Source of the DNA: Adiantum capillus-veneris
Lineage: Eukaryota; Streptophyta; Polypodiopsida; Polypodiales; Pteridaceae
Assembly (NCBI GenBank): GCA_014529385.2
Contig: CM043969.1
Coordinates: forward strand, 12,360,648 to 12,420,647
Direction of reading: 5' to 3'
DNA: 60,000 nucleotides
Below are positions 19,851 to 32,362 of the stretch, in pieces. Position numbers and translations under genes: made by a program. The notes beneath the pieces were generated by a model that saw only the letters and a program-made list of their open reading frames with translations, was not told the origin of the DNA and did no database searches. The first letter of the stretch is position 1; each line of letters starts with the position of its first letter.

Positions 19851-22800
19851 TCGTCAATCCGTCATGGCGTGTGCAACTGTGCTTGAAAATCCGAGGGAGC
19901 CAAGGTTGAAGACCCGCATGCATGGGGGCTTGTGCCGAGGAGGCAGGCAAGATCGAGCTGCATGAAACCCCATGGGGTTGGGATCTCCAGGGTCGCAGTG
20001 CCCCTGCAAGTGAAATACGACATAGGCAGGGCCCGGGTTCGCCATGGACAGGAAGCTGTCCTCGGGTTTCTGCTCGCTACGCCGTGCGCCATCGCCATGG
20101 GTGATTTTTCCCCTTATTTTCAAATTTGGGCGCCCATGTTTAGGCACCCTTCCTTACTAAGGGCCAAGCCTCGCCACAGATTTGCAGAGATCCGTGCATG
20201 CAAGGGTGTGCGATTTTTTTTGGCCTCGGATGCAGATCCAATGGAAGCTCACATGCACGTGCTAGCTTGCATGTGTTAACCTTGCCCTAACCATGCAGCA
20301 CAAAACAAGTTTTGAAAGCTTGACTTCTTGAAAATGGTTCGAGCTTCGAAAATCGAGCAGAGACGTTTCGATATACACCATCGCGCTTGTTCAATCAACA
20401 AGGTGCTTGTGCTTGCCAACATCGGGCAAGGTTCTGAGCAAGGCTGCAAGGCAAAGCCAATGATTTGGAAGAGATTACCGCCGGTAGAGGATTTTGAAGC
20501 TCTCTTCCATGCCAAATTGTACACGTCTCTCGGATTTCAAAGAATGTTGTCGGTACCAAGGCGGATAAAGGTCATGCTAGCATTCGCAATTAGGAAGCCA
20601 ATGGCAAGGAGCAATCCCGACAAAGAGATTACGACAAGGATCACGTTATTGATTGATTTGAGACGCATTGATTGAGGTAAATTAAGAGTGTTGTTATCAA
20701 AATTGTGTGTGCGCAAGGCTTATTACAAATATGCAGAACCAAGCAAGGCTGCAATCGGCAAGGATACAACCTACAGCAGGTCGAGGCATGTGCTTACTAA
20801 GGTATGCATAGTTTTTCTTTTTTTGGTTTGATCGACATGATTTTTCAAACTATGTTGTATATTTGTATCATGCAACAACAGTGAGTGCACTTTAAGAACT
20901 CCAAACACAAGCACGGCTTGTGACAGTTCTCATAAGCACTCGTATTTTGTTGCATATATTGATGCTAAGGGCCGGTGATTGCTTGAATACACACAGTCTT
21001 GACCAGCACCATGGCTCGTCCAAGGTTACATTTTGATTCAAAGGCAAGGCCCAGGGCCAATTTTTTAGTATCTCAAGGAGACAGGCACGGCCTATTTCTG
21101 GACTTGTTGAAGGCAGCAAGTTGCTCGGCATGGCCGACTCCTTGTCTTTGTTTTGACAAGTTGATTAATTTCAATTGAAATTTATTGACACGGTCGATTA
21201 CTTTTGTCATGATATCTGCCGCCATATCGGTTGGCTCTCAACAAAAACATATTTATGTGAAGCAAGGCTTCAATTTACGACTCTTCTTTTGAGATTTTTT
21301 CCCGTTTGGGGTATGCTATAAGCACACACCTTTGGGGAACTTTTCCATATGCCTGCATGATATTTTTGGCCAACTCTCTTGCACAACAAAGATGGTTATG
21401 ATCTACATTGAGCGAGTTTTCCTTCTGACATCTCCAGACAACTCGTTACAGCAGGATGACCAGGTTAGACCATGTTCAGTATTGTTTATTTTTCCATGTT
21501 TATACATTTACATTGGCAACTAATGCTTTTGTGCAAAGCAACGTTTTTTGACAATTTTACATGAAGAAAGGCTTCTACCTTGTGCCAAGATACTGTCCCA
21601 TGACTTGGAATCACGGGTAGTGGCACACAAGTTTGAAAAACTGGAAAAATAGGGAATATCACCTCACACAATCCCTACCAGTTTAGACTGTGCACGGCAC
21701 TGATGGTTTTGGTTCTCACGTTTGAGGCCATCACTTTTGCCAAGGGCTTAAAATTTTGTATGCACAGCATGCTAGCTGGGTGGATTCCATTCTACCGCCT
21801 CAAGAAACATGCTTCTGCTATAACACCAAACACTTTATCAAGGACAAGATAAGTTCTGGCTTGTTTACCATGCTTGTTGGTTGCTGTCAACACACAACAA
21901 CACTAAAAGGAACCTAAAATTTGGACTTGTTTTACAGGCAAAGTGCCAATGCTAACTCATTCTCATACAATCACGACCCCTGCAGGGTAGGTAGGTCAAG
22001 ACGTGTTTGTGTTTTTCTCGTTCTCTCTCTTTCGAAGAATAAGGAAAACTTTCTAAGAAGCTCTTTGATACATGTTTTTCTTGTGAGTCAGTTTGAGCCA
22101 AGGTGCTTGGCCAAGATGCCATTCACATTAGTCTTCATCGGTTCACCGATTGAACACTAATTGCCAAAAGGGCTAGGAGCCACACACACTGGCTAAGAGT
22201 CATTGTCAGATCTCGGGTATGACCCAACTATTGGCATTCCTTGGGTGATTGTTCTTAAGATCGAACAGATCTACCCACTAGACTACACAACAACGTTAAT
22301 GGACAAGCAAGCATCTTGTCATTACGGATGTTTATGGTGTCATTTCTGCACGACATAGTTTTAGTCCGACACTCGAGTCGAGTTTTTGATAACCATAAAC
22401 TCAACTCAGCTGATTTCTACCACGGATTTTAGATGCAACATACCATTGCAACAACATGGCTGTCCATAAGAGCTACACTTTCCACTTATGTGGATCTTCT
22501 GCACTCTCGTTAGCACTACGAGTGTCTATGGACGCATTGTTTTGGGGTGAGACCTCGCGGGTGCTTTCTAAATCACCCAATCGTCATGGAGGATCACAGT
22601 TTGATCTATTCTCGTTATACTTTCAAGAAAAGCAGTCCGCAATATACCACGCAATAACATATGAATTCAACTTCTAAAGTTGATTCCACTCATTCTGTAC
22701 ACGGTTTCCTATGTTGGTTTTCGTTACCTGATAGTCGAGCAGTTTCTACAAAGGATCTTACCAAGAGGTTTGACTACGTCGATTCTAATCGAAGGGTTTG

Positions 22801-24939
22801 GATTGCAAAGGCAACACCCAGGGTTTTCGGTGCAATGTTGCTTGTTTTTTCACAAGTGGACGACGTGCTCCTCTGTATTTGAATACGGGTGAGTGAACCT
22901 TTAGTTCAATCTCCAGGTACGCATCTATTGATTTGGTGTTATTCCAGTTTTTAGTATGCATTGCTTGGGTTTCTCAAGTCATTTAAATATGCTTGAATAT
23001 TTCAGGGCCATGCCAAGGGTATGTCGAAACAAGTATTTTGGGCCGTAATGTCCAATGTACATTATGCTGTTATGAATCCACTTGTAGGATTCGATTTGGC
23101 ACATGTTGTCACATGGGATACAACATGGTCTAGGGACTCAAGGAGTTTGGTTTAGCTAGTGTGGAGAAATGAATGAGGGTCCCTCTCACTCTTGTCGTGG
23201 AGTGTTTAGAGTTACCTCCACACACACAAGTACATCTTGTACTTGTAAGATGTTCTTTTTTTCAGACATCCTTAGTTGAGACATATTCCACATGTGGCAA
23301 ATATGAGTCTCTGGGATTGACACCGGCGCCCACTATTTCAAATATGTGTCACGACAAAGTCCCTAGGTGCTGGTCACATCTGTTTTCTAGACCATTTTTA
23401 ACATGACGTATCAGGAGAAATTTCGGCTGCCAGAAATTGTCGGATACTTAGAATGGCTTGTTAAGGTACAAGTGCTGCTAAACAGCATTACAGATGGTTG
23501 TTTTACATATAGAAAGGCTATGAGTTGTTAATGAAAAAGTTTCATTGTTTGTACCTAGCAGTGATCACTGTTTCACCTTCTATTATGGTTCAGACGTTTT
23601 AGCAAGGCTTGCAAAAGATTTCAACTGAAAGTATTTACTTTCTTTTCAGAAATATTTACAATCCTCTTTGATGTGCGCTAAGTGCATCACATTTGCCAAA
23701 AGTTGAAGGCAAGGATCACCATGGATATACAGGTTTGGATATGTTCTTTGCTAAATGCATGCACACTAGGTGTTATGGGCCCTAGTGTTTGGCAAAGGCT
23801 GATTTGGAACGGCATGCATATTCCTCAAGTTGTTGCTTATGAAGCATTTTACACTCTATGTGCAGTATCTCTAGGAGATTACTTTTGGGTCTACTAATCC
23901 CCAATAGAGGTCATGGCTCAGTTTGAGTGTTTGTGGATTTTTCAAGTTAACCATGATGGTTATTCCGGACATTGTTGATTCCTCAACAACGTTACACGAT
24001 ATTGTGATTCCCATTTACCAGTCATGTGGGATGACTGTCTGTAAAACATAAGGAGACACACCTCAATACTATCAGTTATCCAAGGGGATAGGCAGATTAC
24101 AAAGTGTAATCTTGGGCTAAAGGATATGCAAAGTGCGTACATTAGCACCAACCATATCCAATTAATAAGAATTTATTGCTCTATTTGGTGTTTACTTACT
24201 ATTAGTTAAAGCATGTTTGCGACTAGGTTTAGTCTCTTCATGTATAAGTCAGGTTCTCAACTTTGAACATTAGTTATGGTTGTTTATTGATGAAATTTGA
24301 GAACAAGTCAAGGACTTAAACTTGGCTGATGAGTTACGTCAGCAAGTCACTTCCAAGGAAACTAAAAAAAGTTACAAACTTTAGACTGGAACATGTGTTT
24401 TCTGTTATGATCTAATGTGTTATCTAAGTAAATGAATGCTATCCATCTATGACGATTCATGCATTCTTGTATTCTATAGGCTAGGATAAAGGTTTGTTAT
24501 TGCATGCACACTAGGTGTTATAGGCCCTAGTGTTTAACACTCTTTTGTCTAAGGCGGCATGAGACTACATCTCTAGTTGTTTCAAGGACGAAACCTCTCT
24601 TTTGATGGAAGGAGTAAATCATCAATCATTCCTGTAACTTAAGTTATGAGCATGTTATAAAAAAAGGTTTGTATTTTGCAACTTAAGAAAGGACAATAGA
24701 CATGCTAAGAGCATAAACTTGCTACGAGCATAAAATATAGGTGGCTACACCATTCAGAGGTGCTAAGAGCATACATTTAGGATATTCTAAATAATATATG
24801 CACATTACAACTCTTGATATGATTCTTATGGTACGGTTTTAAGATGATTTGACCAGGCTACCGTCAAGTCTATTGCTTTACAACTTTTGTGAAAACTTAT
24901 TCTTTTTACTCTAGTTTTTGAGGACGATAACTCTTCCTC

Positions 24940-24950
24940 AAGGGGGGAGT
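24940..24950 (+). promoter_or_regulatory. Polypurine tract of the LARD-like element
   Basis: AAGGGGGGAG two bases before the TGTCAG start of the 3' LTR. Confidence 0.85.
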
Positions 24951-24952
24951 AA

Positions 24953-25132
24953 TGTCAGGACAAGGGTCCTATGGGGAAAGGACCAACCTAGGGGGTCAGG
25001 GACCTAGGCCAAGGGCCTGGACTAGACCAGTATGGAGGACTGGGGATCCGCTTAGGGCAAGAGCTAGGAGATAGGTCTATATAAAGGGCGGTAGGGAGGA
25101 GGATCCTACGTCTTAGTCTCCTAGGTCTTACG
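24953..25132 (+). repeat. 3' LTR of the LARD-like element
   Basis: TGTCAGGACAAGGG ... CTCCTAGGTCTTACG. It aligns along its full length with the 5' LTR, with the TATA box TATATAAAGG conserved. Confidence 0.85.
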
Positions 25133-25137
25133 GGGCA

Positions 25138-26900
25138 GGCAAGTGCTAGTGGAAGTGTATGTCTGATGGTGTTGTTTTAGGCCAAGATGGCTCCAAAAAG
25201 GGCCAATTGGGATGAAAAGTGAAGTTACTTGAAGTGCTATGTTTGTGTCCTAGAATTTAGTGTTCGAGAAGTTGTGCAAGATGGTCCACACGGCTCATCC
25301 AACAGAGCTATAGAGCCCAAGATATTTGAGTTTGAAGGTAGAATGAGCCAATTTTAGTGGAGGATAGATGTATAGTGCTTGAATTATGGAGTCTGATTGT
25401 CTTTTCAGATCGGCAATTTGAGTCACAAATATCAAGATACAAGGCTTTGAACTTTTTTGGGGGGATAGGTCTGGGGTCGGTTTGACTGCTTGATAAATCA
25501 TGCCATCTGGTGTTTCTTGGAACTTTCCAAAGTTTAAGAAGGTAGGGTACATCATTTGAAGTGCGCAGGAACTAACGGTGAGTCAAGCGGAGTCATGGTG
25601 GTCAAGTTGTGCCAGTCAGAAGTTAGGAGATAGTTGCCCGAGGAGAGGTGTCAGATGTTTTTTCCATTTTTGGCAGCCTCAATTGGAGGGCCCAATATCC
25701 TTTCTACATTCACCTCACTTTCGACACTTCTCGATGCATGGAAAGAAAAACAATAATGTACATATTGTGATATATGCTAAAGCCGCTACTATGATTATGT
25801 ATCTGGGGAGTCGTGGCCCTAGGTATTGCATTGTTGAATGCTTTTCCATTTGGTAACATGCTTAATTTGGTTTGACAATGTACATACTCCATGCATTTTA
25901 TAGTGGCACACTCATCTCGCCTACAAAGGTTGATGTGGATAAAAACTACCTAAAGTAGCAACTCACAGACACCATTGCAAAATTGTATGGAAAGTGATCC
26001 AAAATGGAATAGTGATGAAAAATGATGCATATCTATGATATTTTTTCTCATTCAAGTGATCCCACAAATTTAGGGATTTTTATGACTCCGTTTGGGATTT
26101 TTCACATCAAAAGTGGCCTTTTTTTGGGTCAAAAATGAGCTGAAATGACCTAGTTTTGGTCCAATTTGGAAAAATGGTCCAAAATTTGACACATCAGCTG
26201 AAAATGCCTGGGGGAAGAGAGAGAGGGATGATTTTTAGTGAAAAAACCTATAATTTTTCACTACTGTGCAATTGCTTCCATGGTTGCTCAATCTATGTGT
26301 AGTGCATTCCCACCTCTTCGCAATCTTGTATGTGAGCTTGTGAGGGAGTGAATTATGGTTTCCCCTTATCAAAATGGTGTGTGGGATTCAATATAGAAGC
26401 TCTTAAGTCTCTAAAAAATTAGAAAATGGTCACCGTGAAGGTGGAAGCTCGTGTTTTTCTTTCAACTGTTTGAAGTTACGACTATGTAATTGGGGGCGAG
26501 GCTACATGTTTCAATGAAAGAGGTTTGGGTTTTGAATGAAAATTGTGCTTCTATGAGAATTGAAGTTTCATGGCTGAAAGTTTAGTGTTATTAATTTTTA
26601 TTTTTAAGTAAAATTGGATGTGAATTCGTGATTCTTTCATCACGAACTCGTCTACGAAAACACGCAATTTCCACCACAATAGGCGAGAGGGTTTGTGACT
26701 ATCTTGTCACGAACGCTCTTAGTTTTTAAGTCATCTTTAGAAATAAAGTTGGTGATTGTCCATAAAATCCTTTTGTTAGAGTATTTGTGAATCTTATCAC
26801 GAACTCCCACAACCAAAGGTTTTGCACTTTCCCAGCTAGACCGCACACATCCTAGCATTCTAGTGAACCCTACGCAAAACATCTAGGGTGGGGGTTCAAA
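25138..26900. other. No gene recognised; possible leader of the next element at its right end
   Basis: No domain was identified. The stretch before the gag start at 26,940 is likely 5' LTR or leader of the Ty3-type element there, but I could not define an LTR or primer binding site. Confidence 0.4.
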
Positions 26901-26939
26901 AAGTTGTTTTCAAAGGTTTAAATACAAATCATTTAATCT

Positions 26940-27658
26940 ATGGATTATCAAGAGCAACAAGGCATGCATTTTGAGCAAGGCACAATGAAAATGTTTCAAG
27001 CGTTCGCTATGTTTATGCAGCAACAACAGGCTGTAGAAAGTAGGGAGGTGTCAACAACCAAAGACCTTCAAGCTATTGTGAACAAAATGAACCAATTTGA
27101 AGGGAAAGATGTCACAAATTTTCTTTGTGGTTATGTAAAGGAGATGGAACTACAACAAAGGTGGACATGATTTGTAGTTTTGAGCTTGTTGTGGTCCACG
27201 GGATTAAAGATCATGTAAGGGGAATTAGAGAGGAGCAGGGAGGATATTGGGAGCAATTCAAATTATCCCTAAAGGAGTAATACTTCATGGAGGAATGTGA
27301 AAGGGTTACAAAAGGGAACTTCTTGGAATGGGTTGCACAACTAAAAGAAGGATTTTTCATCACCAAACCGTTGAGAGAGTTTGAGCGGCGCTATGCTCAG
27401 CTGTCGGGAATAGAGCGAGCTACTTTGGATAGTGAAAAGACTAAAATGTTCCTTCAAGTTACAGGTCATGAGATCCAAGAAAAGTTAGAGCTACGTCTTG
27501 AAGACAAGAATACAAAACATGGTCTAAAGGCTGAGTGGAAAGAGGTTGAGGGCGTAGTCTCATTGCTTGCTAAGAGGAAACATCATAAGGACAAGATGGT
27601 GGTGAAAGGTACTACCTTTGACGCATGCAATCACCAACTTCATGTAATACATGTTTAG
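26940..27658 (+). pseudogene. Ty3-type gag, N-terminal half (element E3)
   Basis: It starts MDYQEQQGMHFEQGTMKMFQ with a glutamine-rich stretch, then LQAIVNKMNQFEGKDVTNFL. After a frameshift comes a capsid-like part, EECERVTKGNFLEWVAQLKEGF and FERRYAQLSGIERATLDSEK, ending near LLAKRKHHKDKMVVKG. It matches the gag layout of a Ty3-related family with ALIDHGSEIN-type protease. Gag continues only in inverted form in the next segment. Confidence 0.7.
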
Positions 27659-27679
27659 TTACCTTCCCCTTTTTGACTA

Positions 27680-28150
27680 ACACTACTGCATATGGCCACA
27701 AGCTATCAACCTCCTCAAAAGCATCTTGAGTACACTTTAATGCTTCTTTGGAATTAGCTCTATCTTTGCCTCATAGGTAGCAGTCTCCACTATAGAAATA
27801 GCATGATGGTTGCCATATTCTTCACTAACTTCTGCATACCCCTTTTTCCAAAGTTAGTTCCTAATGGCATATGTGTCTCCCGCAGATGGATCTTGCCATC
27901 CTTAAAAAACAAAAGGTCACTTTTCAAGGCGTCACTGAAGCTATCACAATCCCTTCTGCCATGGTCTGTGCTATCAAACCATATGCATCTCTACACAAAT
28001 CCTTCTTTGCTTTGGGATTTCTGTCCTCCAGGTTGTCCTTTATCTTCAAGCCTTGTCACCTTTAACTTCGTTTATTGCATGCCCTTAACAAGCTCATCAA
28101 GCATTGAATTATCAACTTTTTGGACTCACAATAGTAGGATTTGGTAATGA
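27680..28150 (-). pseudogene. Inverted middle/C-terminal gag segment of E3
   Basis: On the minus strand this segment reads VDNSMLDELVKGM, CIWFDSTDHGRRDCDSF, then FFKDGKIHLRETHMPLGTNFGK and NSKEALKCTQDAFEEVDSLW. The Cys-His-Cys cluster (CIWF replacing the usual CIWC) is the knuckle region expected between the gag capsid at 27,600(+) and the PVDSLSVHAYLEKF stretch at 28,180(+). The segment is the missing piece in reverse orientation. Dead. Confidence 0.65.
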
Positions 28151-28159
28151 CATGCTAGG

Positions 28160-29260
28160 AGTATACAACAGGTTGGGATGACCCGTGGACTCTTTATCAG
28201 TGCATGCCTATCTTGAAAAATTCTATAACAATGAAGCAATTGTGGAAGAAAAGCATAGACATGAGAATGGAGATTTAGGTCCTTCTACTTCAAAGAGGGT
28301 TACAAGAGCCGGATGAAGAAAGGATCTAAAGCCTTCTTATGAAGCTCCACAACAGGTGCTGCCTCCTCCTGAGATTCCTATGGAGGAAGCATCTCCAAGA
28401 TAGAGGAAAGAGAAAGGAGAAGTGAAAGAAAAGGCACTGCATACAAACTACAATTTGACATTGAAGTTGTCACAAACTTAAAGCAAGTATAGGGTGGAGG
28501 AAAGGACTTTGAACAATAAAGTTGAGTTTACCTTGGGTGAAGTTCTTGGCATAGCTAAATGTGAGTTTCATGAAGAGATTATAGATATCATAAAAAGAAA
28601 GAATAAAAATCTCATTGAGTCTATTCCTCCACAGTTTGAGGATGAAGGGGAGTCACAAAAGGCACATGGGATACATGTCCAAGAGCGTGATTGTGATGAC
28701 AGTGTGGTAGGATGCTACCACTCTTCTCGAAGAGATATGCATGCTAGATTTGTGGATGATGAAGAAGAAGATGAAGCCTCCCATGAAAGCCACTACTCCA
28801 AAAGTCATTGGGCAAGAGCTACAAAAAAAACTTTAGTCAAGGTGGGTGATCTTTAGGAGCCATATGTTGCACTGATAGATCATGGCTCTGAAATCAATCT
28901 TATGTCCAAGAGTCTTTACATGAAGGGCAAATGGCCGATAGACACAAACCATGAGTGGATGATTAGAGCTACAAATAACTCATTAAGAGATTTGTATGGG
29001 GCTTTTACAAATGTGAAAGTGACGATTGGTAATGTGAAGGATGAGAAAAACTTCTTTGTGTAGGAGATGTCTACTTGTCCTCTTATCCTTGGGAAGCCAT
29101 ACATCACAGTCATTTGCATGTAAACAAAGGTCTTGAATGATGGTTCTTCTTATTTCAATGCTAATAAAGGACTGCAAGTGCACGTGGAGACCAAGTACAA
29201 AACCGTGGCAAAGAAAGTGAGACTAATGGCCTTATCTTTACCCCATTAAATTGCAGGAAA
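28160..29260 (+). pseudogene. E3 linker and aspartic protease
   Basis: PVDSLSVHAYLEKF and SKRVTRAG near 28,190-28,315, then VEFTLGEVLGIAKCEFHEEI (28,510-28,570). An aspartyl protease core follows: VALIDHGSEINLMSKSLYMKG (28,867-28,930; the usual D-[ST]-G is D-H-G), then LILGKPYIT near 29,080. A TAG at 28,854 and others interrupt it. Confidence 0.75.
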
Positions 29261-29429
29261 AATCTAGAGCAAGCTTCTTGGGATCCAAAAAGAACTAGAC
29301 ACAAGTTCACAATCAAATCCTTAAAAGAGATAAAAGTTGGTTGTGAGGAGTTTTTAAAAGGAGAAGAGAAGAAGAGTTTTAAAGAAATGCTTTCAAGGCA
29401 TGGTAAGGATTTTGCTTTCCAGCCACATG

Positions 29430-30300
29430 AGATAGGTGTGTTGATATTAATGTTGTTGCACCTATGGTGATCTTAACTATCCTCATGTGCCTTGGATTCT
29501 ACGTCAAATCCAAAATCCAAAAGAACTTTTGCCAAATTTAATAGAACTATTAAATGAAAATGTTAGCATGGGTATTTTGGAGCCTTCTTGTGGGCCATAT
29601 TTGAATAAGTGATTCAATGTGCCTAAGAAGAATGGATCTTTGTGATTCATACAAGATATGCAACATGTGAAAAAGGTTACCATCAAGAATGTGGTTACAG
29701 GACCAATAGTGGATGAAATTACAGAGGCATTTGCAAGAAGGTCAATTTACTCAATGGGGAATCTCTATTCAGGGTACTATCAATTTCACTTAGATGCTGA
29801 GAGTAGAGATTTGACAACTATGAAAACATCTTTGGGGCTGGTAAGGATGTATACCTTACCTCAAGAAGAAACAAATTCAGTTGCACATATGATGAATGGG
29901 ATGAACAAGGTTCAACATGACTTCATACCTCAAAACACAACGCCATTTCTTTATGATGTGCCCATCAAAGGATGTGAATACAAATACAAAGATAAATCTA
30001 TGGATCAAGGGGTTCTATAAGTTTGTTACATACCATATCAAAGACTGTGAGGAGAGTTTTTCAAGGTTGGAAGAAGTTCGTCTTACCCTCTCAGTACAAA
30101 AATCTGTATCTGGGATTAATGAAGTGCTGATTGTGGGGCATATGTGTGATCCTTATGGTAGAATGCCTTGTCCACAAAAGATGGATGCAATCAAATACAT
30201 AAAAGAAACATGCATAAATGTCATTGAAGTTTGAAGATTTCTTGGTTCTTGCTTATTATTTGGATACCACGTTATGCACATGTAGCAGATCCTCCATTAG
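29430..30300 (+). pseudogene. E3 reverse transcriptase, degenerate
   Basis: PHVPWILRQIQNPKELLPNL, then YSGYYQFHLDAESRDLTTMK, the LPQEETNSVAHMMNGMNKV core, and FLYDVPIKG (29,947-29,973) where the catalytic FxDD has become FLYD. Frameshifts follow and the last recognisable piece is WIPRYAHVADPPL near 30,260-30,298. RNase H and integrase are absent. It is an unusual Ty3-related lineage, not the chromovirus or E1 type. Confidence 0.7.
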
Positions 30301-30463
30301 GGAAATTTTGGACTCTCAAATGGGCCCCATAAGGACTTCGACTTTCTCCCTCTTGTCCAAAATGGGCGCATGGTAAAATTTTTAAAAATGAAATCAAAAC
30401 TCGTGAGACCTTTTGGATTTAGAATGTACTCATTGATGTGTCATTGATATCTATCCATTGATA

Positions 30464-31780
30464 TGTAACATTTAATGGCCTAGTAACTTGTGTGTAGAAG
30501 AAAATAGCATGAACATAGTGAGCATTCATTAGAATAGTCTGCTAATGAGCATAACAAGATTGATTGGGTGGAGAGAGCAACAAAAAGTATAACACCTAGT
30601 TAGATAGGCATGAACAATACTTCAAAAGAGAGAGAAATTAAGCTATTGACCACAATTGAGAACCGGATTTACATGGAGCCGGTCCCCCTCCAAAAGGCTT
30701 TGTATCATATGTTTTTCCCCCATCAAGAGAGACATTTTAGAATACAATTCTTTGTGTTCCTTCAATAAATAGCTAGTTCAATGAAGATGGAAGCTTCAAG
30801 CACTAAGAAAAACACTTATAAAACACAACATCAATTCCCTCACGGTCTCAAACCCAAGACCTCACACACCTTTGAAGATGGTGAGAGCTAGCAGTGTATG
30901 AGAGTAGATACAGAGGAAGAAGGGTTAGTCTTACAAGAAATAAGTACATCTCCTCACATGATCACTCATATTAGCATAGCATAGCTTAGTAATTAGCATG
31001 GTAGAGGAGATGAGAATGCATTGAAGCTTGGATCTTGGTTGGATTTGCATCACAAAGCCAAGAGTTGTTGGTGTAGACCTCCCTTCTCACAAGCTTGGAG
31101 TAGGTGATAAGCTTTCCATTAAAGCTTGAGAACGAGAGAGAGAGTCTTCTTGATTCACACATGAGCTAGTCTGAGTGTGTGTGGAATAATGCCTTGAGAA
31201 ATTCAGCCCCCCCTCTCTCTTGGTCGACCCCTCTTGCTAAATCCTCTTGCTGGCATCTCATTGGACCTCTCCAAGCTTAGCCATTAGAATTTAAGAAGCA
31301 TAAGTGATAGCCTTCTGACATGTGTCCCCCTTTCCCCTTTTGTGAGAGCTTTAGGTAATTAATTAATGCAACTAAACTCTCACTGGATCCCTTTGTCTCC
31401 TGGCCAATAGGAATCAGGCAAGCCATTGGGCTGCTGAATGCTCATTGGACCCCTTGGGAGACTGTGCAATAGTCTTCTAGAGAGCTTAATTCTTATTGGT
31501 TCTTTTATAATTTTTTTTTTAATGAATTAAACTAGATTTACTCTAGCCTAATTCTCATTGTTCTACCTCCACGGCCATCCAATAGGATTTGAGTGCACCT
31601 TGTGGGCATCTGGGCTAGGGAGCTGGCATGTGTCCCTCATTCCCTTTGTGTAAAGGAAGCTTGTGAGTGTGTGTGTGTGTTTCTCTCTCATCCCCTACTT
31701 ACAGGGCTCGCCCCCTTCTATGTAGGAGCCATGAAGACTTTTTTGTACACACACAAAGCATCCAATTTTTCTAAGCTTAA
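30464..31780 (-). repeat. E2 3' LTR (minimum extent)
   Basis: Plus-strand reading starts TGTAACATTTAATGGCC and matches 52,981-54,301 throughout, up to TTTCTAAGCTTAA. The right copy stops there, so the true U3 start may lie further right (up to about 32,230). A short (GT)n at 31,662-31,680 differs in length between the copies. Confidence 0.8.
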
Positions 31781-32358
31781 CCATTGGACTCAACCTTTGA
31801 ATTTTAGAACCTTAGCATTTTGGAAGTCTTAATGGGCTGAACCTTAGGGTCGTTAAAGCCCATTGTTGCACCTTGCTCTTTTGCAGATGGCCCCCCCTTT
31901 GGATCCCTACTGTGTCCAATCTACCAGCTTAACCAATATTCTAGCTTTTTCTCCTCTGGCACTTTCCCGTATTAAATGATCAGTTTAACATGAGAAAAGT
32001 ATTTAGGAGAATTAGATATTAGTCTTGTGAAATCATACTCTTCCTCGACTATGGGGTAGAGAAGATAAAGCCTATTCACTAGTCCTTTTTCTAGCGGGTA
32101 GAGGATCCCTATCTTACCCTACAACATTGTTCAAGAATGGATGACTAATACATTTGGTGCTTGAGAGCCTAAGCTGCCACACAAGCATGTCTACACATTA
32201 GTCCTATCAATCTTCCATAGTAGAGTGACAATCTCTACTTGGTGTTTGGGAGACGTCGTCTCCCGCCCCCGCAAACTTGATTCTAAGCATGCATACTACT
32301 TCACATTTGTGCACCATTAAGAAAAAGAGAGTCTTATAAGACAAAAACTTTGTTTATT
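31781..32358 (-). other. E2 3' region with two candidate polypurine tracts
   Basis: Noncoding. Minus-strand purine tracts are AAAGGGGGGGG (plus 31,890-31,900) and GCGGGGGCGGGAG (plus 32,258-32,270). The latter runs into the perfect 17-base palindrome GGGAGACGTCGTCTCCC-type sequence at 32,249-32,265. Which one primes plus-strand synthesis cannot be decided, because the matching U3 start is missing from the right LTR. Confidence 0.5.
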
Positions 32359-32362
32359 TTAA

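Larger units (their letters stand above)
19559..25132 (+). mobile_element. Noncoding LTR element (LARD-like), complete structure
   Basis: Termini: 177-base 5' LTR, tRNA-iMet primer binding site one base after it, about 5.2 kb of interior, polypurine tract, and 180-base 3' LTR. Flanking 5-mers are GGGAA (19,554-19,558) and GGGCA (25,133-25,137), a near-perfect target duplication. The interior has only short unrelated open frames. I found no gag, protease, RT, RNase H or integrase wording on either strand, so replication would need proteins in trans. That matches the large-retrotransposon-derivative (LARD) class. It sits just right of the third-family LTR at 18,992. The last base of the 3' LTR is G instead of A. 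Confidence 0.8.

Noticed and set aside
24953-25132. Promoter of a host gene at the TATATAAAGG box
   Set aside because: It is the TATA box of the 3' LTR; no host gene follows.
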